Below are positions 41,513 to 47,741 of a DNA stretch of 47,741 nucleotides, one piece after another. The notes under the pieces were generated by a model. That model saw only the letters and a program-made list of their open reading frames with translations, did no database searches and was not told the DNA's origin. Made by a program: the position numbers and the translations under genes. How positions within the stretch are numbered: the first letter of the stretch is position 1; every line of letters starts with the position of its first letter. Source of the stretch: an uncultured Prevotellaceae bacterium (GTDB lineage Bacteria; Bacteroidota; Bacteroidia; Bacteroidales; Bacteroidaceae); NCBI GenBank assembly GCA_946411565.1, contig CAMKEM010000017.1, forward strand, positions 1 to 47,741. The letters are read 5' to 3'.

Positions 41513-43450
41513 TTGAGGAAATATTTTGAATCATACATACTATTTCTGCTGATGACCTTCAGCTTTTCGATACAGACTTACGCTCAGCCTGTACCGAAGC
41601 CTGATTTCGATAGATACTTTGGCAGATTGTACGAGAATGCTATTGACTATAACCTTGTTAATGATAGTATATTCCTGCCAACCGACAGGAAATCGTGGGT
41701 TAAGCTCTTCTTGCGTCGCTCTGACAGACTACGTACAATGTTCAAGGAGAACAATCAGATAATCAGGCACATGGAAGACTATGTCAGTCAGGATACCTCT
41801 CTTATAGATACCGCTATATATTATCCTATCAGTCGTACTCTGCATGATATCGTCAGCAAGCAGATTCTCGACCCTTTCATTCTTGAGCCTTTTATAAACA
41901 AGATGCTGCCCGACTACGAAAGACGCGGCGGCACGGATATGTACTATATCTATAATGCCATTGCAGAACTTAATTTCCACTATGCGGTCTCTTCAGATAC
42001 CGCAGGACTTAGGATACACACAAAATACCATAAAAAGATAATAGCATGGAAATGTGACAATCCTACAATAGACTACTATAAGCTCAAGGCTATATCCTAC
42101 ATAGCTTTGCTTCGCAACCAGCTCGTACAGGAAAAAGTCATCTCAATAGATGAGTTCTACGAGAACTATGAGCGTGCCATAAGATTCAATGACTCCATAC
42201 CACAGGAATACCGTCACGATCCGATAATCCGCACAAACATGGCATGGGCTAACATACGAAAGGACAACATAGTACACAACTATTACCTTTACTATTACCC
42301 CGTTGGCACCAACGAACAAGCAGACTCTATCTATCGTAACTACATCGTAAAATACGAGGGCAGACCTGTAAAGTCTCTGTCAAGGCAGATTTTCACCTAT
42401 TTAATAATAAAGATGGGTATGGAGCCTGAGAATGCCAATCACTACACATTACTCGCAGACTCCCTTTTCGACAAGGCATACCAATCAAGGATTGATCAGA
42501 TGATAGCACAACGAATCATCTATCCTGGTGATTTGGTACAATATCTCTATGACCTTATATATATGGTGGACACCTCCACCCTACCATTCGATCAGAAGCA
42601 TGAACTTATGTGCAAGTACCTTGAATGTGCAAAGAAGGTCATAACAATCATCATCATGAACAATTCGCAGATGTCATACTCAGCAGTTAGACCTCTCGAA
42701 AAGTTCACGACCTACAACCGTGTGATGAAATATCTCACCACGGGCGAACGAATACGTAACCTTTACCAACTATCCGTTACCACATCGGTAACTACATTTG
42801 CCCATTCACGTCTTGTTGGTGAGCTTGCACGAGTAATACTTAAAGGTGTCATAACGCATCATCCGGAGTTGCTTATCGGAACTCTTGACATCAAGTCGGA
42901 AAAAGAAGCCATAGCAAGGGCTGCCGAACTTGACAACTTCATTGTTCATGCCGCCAACTACCATGACCTTGGCAAGAACTCAATGATTGGACTTATCAAT
43001 AACGACTTTGCCCGACTCACCGAGCATGGCTATCGCATCATACGCCAACATCCTGAACTCGGTCTGAAATATCTGGAAATAGACTCTACACTTGCAAGAT
43101 ATCACGATATCACCCTCGGACATCACAGATGGCATGATGGTACAAGAGGATATCCAAGAAGTTTTGACAATACCAAGAGTCCAATTTATTTCCTCATTGA
43201 CATCGTTACTCTAAGTGACTGCCTTGAGGCTGCCACCGACCGACTTGGGCGCAACTACAGCAAGACAAAGGTGTATGACAATCTCATAAAGGAATTTGAG
43301 AAAGGTGCTGGTACACGCTATAACGCTGACCTTGTGAATCTCATCAAGGAACATCAGGACGTATATTCCAAGATGAAGTACATAGTGGAAAAAGCATGGA
43401 TCAGCAACTACTATGACATCTACAAGAATTTCTTCGTGGAAAAGAAATAA
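41513..43450 (+). CDS. Exported HD-GYP-like phosphohydrolase
   Basis: 645 residues if started at TTG 41513, which follows the promoter and gives a signal peptide (LRKYFESYILFLLMTFSFSIQTYAQ); the next ATG, 41552, would leave too short a signal. A 400-residue helical region follows. The C-terminal part (about 420-610) has an HD-GYP layout: AHSRLVGELARVI, HAANYHDLGKNSMIG (HD pair), LTEHGYRIIRQHPELG, YHDITLGHHRWHDGTRGYP (HHxxxDGxxGYP) and a DCLEAATDRLGR helix. HD-GYP domains usually hydrolyse cyclic di-GMP in the cytosol, yet this one has no receiver or membrane helix and seems exported. Substrate is unclear. The start codon is uncertain. Confidence 0.8.
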   Translation: MRKYFESYILFLLMTFSFSIQTYAQPVPKPDFDRYFGRLYENAIDYNLVNDSIFLPTDRKSWVKLFLRRSDRLRTMFKENNQIIRHMEDYVSQDTSLIDTAIYYPISRTLHDIVSKQILDPFILEPFINKMLPDYERRGGTDMYYIYNAIAELNFHYAVSSDTAGLRIHTKYHKKIIAWKCDNPTIDYYKLKAISYIALLRNQLVQEKVISIDEFYENYERAIRFNDSIPQEYRHDPIIRTNMAWANIRKDNIVHNYYLYYYPVGTNEQADSIYRNYIVKYEGRPVKSLSRQIFTYLIIKMGMEPENANHYTLLADSLFDKAYQSRIDQMIAQRIIYPGDLVQYLYDLIYMVDTSTLPFDQKHELMCKYLECAKKVITIIIMNNSQMSYSAVRPLEKFTTYNRVMKYLTTGERIRNLYQLSVTTSVTTFAHSRLVGELARVILKGVITHHPELLIGTLDIKSEKEAIARAAELDNFIVHAANYHDLGKNSMIGLINNDFARLTEHGYRIIRQHPELGLKYLEIDSTLARYHDITLGHHRWHDGTRGYPRSFDNTKSPIYFLIDIVTLSDCLEAATDRLGRNYSKTKVYDNLIKEFEKGAGTRYNADLVNLIKEHQDVYSKMKYIVEKAWISNYYDIYKNFFVEKK

Positions 43451-43538
43451 TTGAAAATTAAAGAACCTAAAAGCTATAAACCCTTCTAACCCACAACTTG
43501 AGCTACGCGAAAGTTGAATAAAGACGAACAATAAAAAG

Positions 43539-44180
43539 ATGGAAATTACAAAAGAAAAGAAAATGTATCTCCGCATCAGAAACCTATGCGGAATACTCGG
43601 TGTTGTACTTCCTTGGCTTGCCCTACTCTCTGCCGGCATAGCCACACATCCAAGTGACGAATGGTGGTGGAGTATCTCTGCCACATACTATCAATCCCCT
43701 GCCCTCGTCGGTGTATTGATACCTGCAAGTCTGGTACTCATCACATATGTTGGTTACGACAAACTCGACAACATAATAACCACGCTTAGCGGTATCTTCG
43801 GACTCGGAATAGTTTTGTTTCCTTGCAAAGTCAGTTGGATAGAGGCAGGCACACATGTAGGATTTTTCCAGTTACCAATACAGGTTTCAAACATACTCCA
43901 TACAGCATGTGCCGCTATCTTCTTCCTACTTTTGGCATACAATAGTGCCTTTCTATTTACCAAAACAGGCGGAGAAATGACAGAACGCAAGAAGATACGA
44001 AATAAGATTTATAAAATCTGTGGATGGGGAATGATTGCCGTTGAGCTATGCTTCGTTCTTCTGGTAATAATTCCAACACCAGGTTGGTGGACAATGATCA
44101 TAGAAATAATATTACTCCATCTCTTTGGAGTTTCATGGCTCGTAAAAGGTGAAGCAATAAAATGGCTTAACGACGAATAG
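43539..44180 (+). CDS. Six-helix integral membrane protein, unknown
   Basis: 213 residues. Six hydrophobic segments (LCGILGVVLPWLALLSAGIA, PALVGVLIPASLVLITYVGY, IITTLSGIFGLGIVLFP, ILHTACAAIFFLLLAYNSAF, ICGWGMIAVELCFVLLVII, MIIEIILLHLFGVSWLV) and a conserved-looking DEWWWSISATYYQSP loop after the first. It loosely resembles DUF998/Frag1-like families but I cannot assign it. Lies 88 bases after the HD-GYP-like gene, in front of a strong terminator. Confidence 0.75.
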   Translation: MEITKEKKMYLRIRNLCGILGVVLPWLALLSAGIATHPSDEWWWSISATYYQSPALVGVLIPASLVLITYVGYDKLDNIITTLSGIFGLGIVLFPCKVSWIEAGTHVGFFQLPIQVSNILHTACAAIFFLLLAYNSAFLFTKTGGEMTERKKIRNKIYKICGWGMIAVELCFVLLVIIPTPGWWTMIIEIILLHLFGVSWLVKGEAIKWLNDE

Positions 44181-44190
44181 CATATTTAGA

Positions 44191-44240
44191 AATAAGGAGT
44201 TAAAGTTGCAGTACACACAACTTTAACTCCTTATTATTTT
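44191..44240 (+). terminator. Strong intrinsic terminator after the membrane protein gene
   Basis: AATAAGGAGTTAAAGTTG (44191-44208) pairs perfectly over 18 bases with 44218-44235, then TATTTTACGC. The stem is near-symmetric in A/T, so it could also end the minus-strand transcript of 44365-45078. Confidence 0.85.
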
Positions 44241-44364
44241 ACGCTTTTATTGAACACAGAAATCACGGAACTAACGAAACATCCGTTTCTTTTGTGTTTT
44301 CCGTGTTCATAAAAAACTTTGCGTCTTCGCGTCTTTGCGTTTGAAAAGTAATAGAGATATGAAC

Positions 44365-45078
44365 TTATTTCTCCTTATTCTCTTCTTTTTCCTTCTTAAA
44401 CTCAACCTTCTTCACGTCACCAAACACATTGAATCTATAACCCAATGAAATCTGGAATACGTTATGAGAACAGCTAACGCCACTTCCCGTAACAGCAGGA
44501 CCAAGACCGATATTGTACTTTATTCCAAATACACAATGGTCAAACTCATAGTTCACACCGATAGGCAAAGAAAGTACACCACGCTTTGCACCAAGATTTT
44601 CATGAGCAAAAATGCCATCATAAACAAATTTCTCAGGATTTTCATCCCTTAGCATTTCAGTGATTTCTGCAGTATTCTTCAACTCTACTACTCCAGACCT
44701 TGTACCATACGAATACTCAGCCTTGCCACGCAATTTAATACCAGGCTCAAGTCCTACATAGAGAGCAAGTCCTCTCACAGGATAGTAGTTTATCGTGAAA
44801 GGCAAGTTGAGATAGTCAGTCATCAGAGTCCAAGGATCATCCGAAACACCCTGCTGAGAATAAATAGTACCAAGACCGAAAGAGAATTGACGATTGATCT
44901 GATACTCAAAATCAAGACCTGCAGCAATAGCAATACGACTATTAGCCTTTCCAGAACTAGTCATAGAAGCAATGTTCACACCCATCTTAGGAGTAATGGA
45001 GAACAACCCAGGCTGCATCTGGGCAAATCCTGTAACACAAGCAAGCATCATGCCTGCCAACAAAATAAATTTCTTCAT
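44365..45078 (-). CDS. PorT-like outer-membrane beta-barrel protein, paralogue A
   Basis: 237 residues. Signal peptide MKKFILLAGMMLACVTGFAQ, then barrel strands of the OMP beta-barrel family (FSITPKMGVNIASMTSSG, RIAIAAGLDFEYQI, FSFGLGTIYSQQGV, YLNLPFTINYYPVRGLALYVGLEPGIKLR, GVLSLPIGVNYEF, FGIKYNIGLGPAV, FQISLGYRFNVFG). It aligns by eye with the divergently transcribed 205-residue protein at 45626 (SQQG, Y(I/L)NLP, SLPVG, YNIG). The C-terminus has an extra charged VKKVEFKKEKEENKEK tail. Likely an eight-strand barrel; function unknown. Confidence 0.85.
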   Translation of the reverse strand: MKKFILLAGMMLACVTGFAQMQPGLFSITPKMGVNIASMTSSGKANSRIAIAAGLDFEYQINRQFSFGLGTIYSQQGVSDDPWTLMTDYLNLPFTINYYPVRGLALYVGLEPGIKLRGKAEYSYGTRSGVVELKNTAEITEMLRDENPEKFVYDGIFAHENLGAKRGVLSLPIGVNYEFDHCVFGIKYNIGLGPAVTGSGVSCSHNVFQISLGYRFNVFGDVKKVEFKKEKEENKEK

Positions 45079-45130
45079 TGATTTATAATACTTGTTTCCA
45101 ATATACCGTTACTAAAAGTTTCACAAGTTT

Positions 45131-45255
45131 AATTTCATAGGTTATTAGGTTTTGAGGTTGTATGGTCATAAGGTCTGCATAATTTATAGCATTCCGACCT
45201 AATACCCCCAACCAATAAACCTTAAAACCTGCAACTTAAGCAATGCGAAAGTTGA
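45131..45255. repeat. Inverted-repeat family CAACTTTCGC..., copy 1
   Basis: AATTTCATAGGTTATTAGGT, GGTCATAAGGTCTG, CATTCCGACCTAA and AACCTTAAAACCTGCAACTT followed by AAGCAATGCGAAAGTTG. The same blocks occur at 47237-47374 in the opposite orientation, with a stub at 43488-43518 (ACAACTTGAGCTACGCGAAA). Confidence 0.7.
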
Positions 45256-45258
45256 TTT

Positions 45259-45510
45259 CGTGTGCAAAGTGCGAAAGCATCCTCGCACTCGAAAAATAGT
45301 GCATGTCAGCCCCTAGGCTGGCGCACGTTTTACATTTTTCGTGTGCAACGTGCGAAAGCATCCTCGCACTCGAAAAATAGTGCGTGTCAGCCCCTAGGCT
45401 GGCGCACGTTTTACATTTTTCGTGTGCAACGTGCGAAAGCATCCTCGCACTCGAAAAATAGTGTATGTCAGCCCCTAGGCTGGCGCACGTTTTACATTTT
45501 TCGTGTGCAA
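45259..45510. repeat. Three tandem 81-base repeats plus a partial fourth
   Basis: Units begin at 45259, 45340 and 45421 with CGTGTGCAA; a fourth start at 45502 breaks off after nine bases. Units differ at one to three positions. Each unit contains a GTGCGA/TCGCAC stem and a second stem built on CAGCC-CCTA-GGCTG with GTGCG/CGCAC. 81 is a multiple of three, so open frames run through on both strands, but none has a start or composition that suggests a protein. The unit sits between divergent OMP paralogues, 56-307 bases before the second promoter. Confidence 0.93.
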
Positions 45511-45565
45511 AGTTAGCAAAAAAATCTCAACTTCACAAACTATTGTGCATAAAATAGGTAAAACA

Positions 45566-45598
45566 TTTGGCAGAATGAGAAAGAATGTGTACTTTTGC
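45566..45598 (+). promoter_or_regulatory. Promoter of OMP paralogue B
   Basis: TTTG (45566-45569), 20 bases, TACTTTTGC (45590-45598) in an AATGTGTACTTTTGCACC context. Confidence 0.78.
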
Positions 45599-45625
45599 AC
45601 CAAAATTTAGACAAAACCCAAAAAG

Positions 45626-46243
45626 ATGAAAAAGTTTTTAATGATTGTAAGCCTTGCGCTTGCAAGTATTTCAGGATTCGCCCAGAACGAAGTGGGCAGT
45701 CTTACTGTAACACCTAAGATAGGTCTGAGCGCAGCCAACATGACAACATTCGAGAAGAGCGACTATCGCGTTGGCTTCACAGCCGGTGCAGAACTCGGCT
45801 ATCAGGTCATCCCCGATTTCACAGTTTCCGTTGCAGCCATGTACTCACAGCAGGGCACTAAGGCACACACCGAATGGTCTGACGGAACAATAAAGCTTGA
45901 CTACATCAACCTTCCAATAATGGCAAACTATTACTGGGATCACGGAATCACCCTCAAGGTAGGTCTTCAGCCAAGCATAAACATCAACGCAAAAGGAACT
46001 ATAAACGGTCAGAAGGGTGAATGTGACCTTGATGGTGCACCAATCGACGAATACGGAAACAAAATCCTTCTACGTCCTGTTATGGTTTCACTCCCTGTCG
46101 GCATCTCATACGAGACAAAGAGCAACTTCGTATTCGATCTCCGTTACAACATCGGTATAACAGATGCCATCAGGTTCAACACTAAGCGTTCAACAAACTT
46201 CGTATTCCAGTTAACTGTTGGATATAAACTTCCAATCAAGTAG
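45626..46243 (+). CDS. PorT-like outer-membrane beta-barrel protein, paralogue B
   Basis: 205 residues. Signal peptide MKKFLMIVSLALASISGFAQ. Strands LTVTPKIGLSAANMTTFE, YRVGFTAGAELGYQV, FTVSVAAMYSQQGT, YINLPIMANYYW, ITLKVGLQPSININ, RPVMVSLPVGISYE, FVFDLRYNIGITDAI and FVFQLTVGYKLPIK give a small barrel of the OMP beta-barrel type. Paralogous to the divergent 44365-45078 gene; lacks the charged tail. Promoter is clear. No further function visible. Confidence 0.87.
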   Translation: MKKFLMIVSLALASISGFAQNEVGSLTVTPKIGLSAANMTTFEKSDYRVGFTAGAELGYQVIPDFTVSVAAMYSQQGTKAHTEWSDGTIKLDYINLPIMANYYWDHGITLKVGLQPSININAKGTINGQKGECDLDGAPIDEYGNKILLRPVMVSLPVGISYETKSNFVFDLRYNIGITDAIRFNTKRSTNFVFQLTVGYKLPIK

Positions 46244-46262
46244 TTTAAACGAAGAATAAAAA

Positions 46263-46356
46263 GTGAAGAGTGAAGAATTTAAGTTACATTTTATTGCAAA
46301 ACCTTAAACTGCAATACTAACTTAAATTCTTCACTCTTTACTTTTCACTCTTCACT
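46263..46356. repeat. GTGAAGAGTGAAGAATTTAA inverted repeat, copy 2
   Basis: Arms 46263-46285 and 46319-46341 match at 22 of 23 positions, with more CTTTTCACTCTTCAC beyond. Opposite orientation to the copy at 33304-33417. It lies between two convergent genes and may serve as a two-way terminator, though no long U-run follows. Confidence 0.88.
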
Positions 46357-46362
46357 CCCGAT

Positions 46363-47214
46363 CTACGAGCGCATGTGCACGTCAATCTGCTGGAATGGAA
46401 TCTCAATACCCTCCTCAGCAAGCCTATTGTAGATTTTCTCGGTAGTATCAAACTTCACGCCCCAATAATTGGCAGATTCCGTCCAAACACGCACCTGAAA
46501 TGAGATTGCGCTTGAACCCATAGAAGTCATTGGAATAAATGGCTTCATAGCATCCTGTGTCATAATTCTGCTATCCTTCAAACAAATATCAAGAAGAACC
46601 TTACGAACAGCCTCAGGCTTAGAACCATAAGCCACCTCTACATCAATATCCACACGACGATAAGGTTGTGTGGAGTAGTTCTTCAAACTGCCTGTTGACA
46701 AACCGCCATTAGGAATGATAACTGTCTGGTTATCAACCGTAGTAAGAATAGTATTGAATATCTGAATCTGCTTTACTACACCGCTATATCCCTGAGCCTC
46801 AATGAAATCGCCCACACGGAACGGACGGAACAGCAGTATCATAACGCCACCAGCAAAATTCTGCAACGTACCGCTCAACGCCATACCGATAGCAACACCT
46901 GCAGATGCAAACAGAGCCACAAATGAACTTGTCTCAATGCCAAGCACGCCAACGATGGCGATTATCAGCACGAAATGCAGACAGATAGTAAGGAAACTAT
47001 CAACAAACGAATACAAGGAAGGCTCAATCTGCTTCTTCTGCATAATAGTACGCACAAGAGTCGTCAGTTTTGAGATGATGAACCTACCGACAAAATAGAT
47101 AACGATAGCGGCAAGGAGATTCTTACCGAAAGTGACACAATACTGTGTCAGAGTGTCCAGAGCCTTATCACTCATAAGCTCCGAAGCGGTCTTGGTGAAA
47201 TCAATTTCTTCCAT
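46363..47214 (-). CDS. MscS-family mechanosensitive ion channel
   Basis: 283 residues, the length of E. coli-type MscS. Three membrane helices: YCVTFGKNLLAAIVIYFVGRFII (about 26-48), LTICLHFVLIIAIVGVLGI (about 75-93) and TM3 SFVALFASAGVAIGMALSGTLQNFAGGVMILLFRPFRVGDFI (about 97-138), with the Ala/Gly pattern of the pore. The beta domain follows (VVKQIQIFNTILTTVDNQTVIIPNGGLSTGSLKNYS). It should open on hypo-osmotic shock. A long leader of about 180 bases holds copy 2 of the CAACTTTCGC repeat family. Confidence 0.94.
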   Translation of the reverse strand: MEEIDFTKTASELMSDKALDTLTQYCVTFGKNLLAAIVIYFVGRFIISKLTTLVRTIMQKKQIEPSLYSFVDSFLTICLHFVLIIAIVGVLGIETSSFVALFASAGVAIGMALSGTLQNFAGGVMILLFRPFRVGDFIEAQGYSGVVKQIQIFNTILTTVDNQTVIIPNGGLSTGSLKNYSTQPYRRVDIDVEVAYGSKPEAVRKVLLDICLKDSRIMTQDAMKPFIPMTSMGSSAISFQVRVWTESANYWGVKFDTTEKIYNRLAEEGIEIPFQQIDVHMRS

Positions 47215-47236
47215 TTGTTTTAATTATTAAATTAAG

Positions 47237-47374
47237 TTTTCAACTTTCGCATAGCTCAAGTTGCAGATTTTCAAGTTTTTAGGTTTGAAGGTTCTAAGGT
47301 CGGAATGCGATAAACAGTCAGACCTTTTAACCACATAACCCTATAACCTATGAAGTTGAGCTTGCGAAACTTCA
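47237..47374. repeat. Inverted-repeat family CAACTTTCGC..., copy 2
   Basis: CAACTTTCGCATAGCTCAAG at one end, TGAAGTTGAGCTTGCGAAAC at the other, forming an imperfect palindrome in the mscS leader; blocks shared with 45131-45255. Beyond it, up to the window end (47741), there is only the mscS promoter and CCTACAC repeats; no gene is seen. Confidence 0.7.
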
Positions 47375-47398
47375 GTTAAATATTATTGATATTTTGCC

Positions 47399-47431
47399 AC
47401 AAAGATACATATTTCCACACAAACCACCAAA
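47399..47431 (-). promoter_or_regulatory. mscS promoter
   Basis: On minus, TTTG (47431-47428), 20 bases, TATCTTTGT (47407-47399). Confidence 0.65.
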
Positions 47432-47483
47432 TAATACAATAACAAAAGCCATTTTCGTTTGAAAAAAACTTTTTCGTGCTAAA

Positions 47484-47577
47484 CCTACACACCTACACTA
47501 GCATGTAGCCCAAACTGTTGAAGCACAATAATTTGCAGAGATTTCAAATATCGCATAAACCTACACTAATCCTACAC
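47484..47577. repeat. CCTACAC short direct repeats
   Basis: Four CCTACAC words at 47484, 47492, 47560 and 47571, with CTACA...TGTAG inverted around 47493-47508. They resemble the iterated arms of the nested palindromes, but no AT-rich core is visible. Confidence 0.45.
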
Positions 47578-47741
47578 AAATTCCCCCTAAAATCAGGGGA
47601 CGGCAGATTGAAGTAATTAGGGACGTAAGAAGGTTAGAATCAGCAATTTGGAAGAAATAAGCGTTTCTACAAGAAAGCAAGAAGAAGCGACTGAGAGCAA
47701 TAGTTCAGTTACCTATCCGTTAGCAGTTCAGTTACCGAAAT

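Noticed and set aside
45259..45510. CRISPR-like array
   Set aside because: The whole 81-base unit is repeated with no unique spacers, and no cas genes are present.
45236..45516. Open frames of 68 and 84 codons across the tandem repeats, both strands
   Set aside because: The unit length of 81 is a multiple of three, so an open frame in one unit stays open in all. No promoter, start context or domain supports translation.

Overview
The window looks like chromosome of a Bacteroidota bacterium of the Prevotellaceae (Prevotella or a close relative). The reasons are promoters of the form TTTG-N19/20-TAnnTTTG rather than sigma70 boxes, a lack of clear Shine-Dalgarno sequences, BspA-type leucine-rich-repeat proteins, exported proteins with a short C-terminal tail ending in a GKK(V/Y)VK-like motif, a CstA/NadC/C69-dipeptidase block and a DUF5112/DUF5113-type sensor kinase. 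The species is not resolved. No rRNA, tRNA or CRISPR array was seen.

Layout. 1-74 is the start of a lipoprotein gene running off the left edge. 75-806 is non-coding and holds a nested palindrome and an orphan promoter. 807-5648 (minus) carries a C69 dipeptidase, nadC, a small beta-barrel protein and a CstA-family transporter. 5755-7530 (plus) is an exported GHL10-like glycosidase. 7531-8735 is a 1.2 kb nest of inverted repeats. 8736-12035 (minus) is a very large sensor kinase. 12180-18914 is a hexuronate/ketodeoxygluconate module: KDPG aldolase and KDG kinase on minus, with a LacI-type regulator, altronate dehydratase and an NhaC-type antiporter on plus. A four-helix-bundle ORF boxed by perfect inverted repeats sits inside this module. 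19002-22937 has an unknown protein, a DUF5687 membrane protein and a radical-SAM protein that looks inserted. 23022-30640 is an accessory segment with GGTCA-repeat arrays at both edges. It carries a HIRAN protein, a small membrane protein, two BspA-like LRR proteins inside a recent duplication, a BRO-N protein and a BT4734/DUF3987 primase-helicase-like protein. 30998-38315 is a histidine cluster (hisG, hisD, hisC) interrupted by a MATE transporter, a DUF3737 protein and a MalY/PatB-type lyase. 38540-47214 has an M6-like protease, a thiol peroxidase, an exported HD-GYP-like protein, membrane and outer-membrane proteins and an MscS channel.

Together the uronate genes would take altronate to 2-keto-3-deoxygluconate (KDG), then to KDPG, then to pyruvate and glyceraldehyde 3-phosphate, with the LacI-type protein as likely switch. 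The his genes cover the first step (HisG), an aminotransferase step (HisC) and the last two oxidations (HisD); the other his genes are not here.

The most unusual property is the density and variety of dispersed inverted repeats between genes. I count at least eight families: nested palindromes with short iterated arms, a CCCCTCACC-type hairpin placed 9-17 bp before start codons, an ACGTGAGTTCG MITE-like family, a GTGAAGAGTGAAGAATTT family, an IR-boxed four-helix-bundle ORF, and others. Several supply stop codons to genes or flank recent insertions. The best candidate for an undescribed system is the GGTCA-bounded primase/BRO/HIRAN segment together with the nested palindromes.
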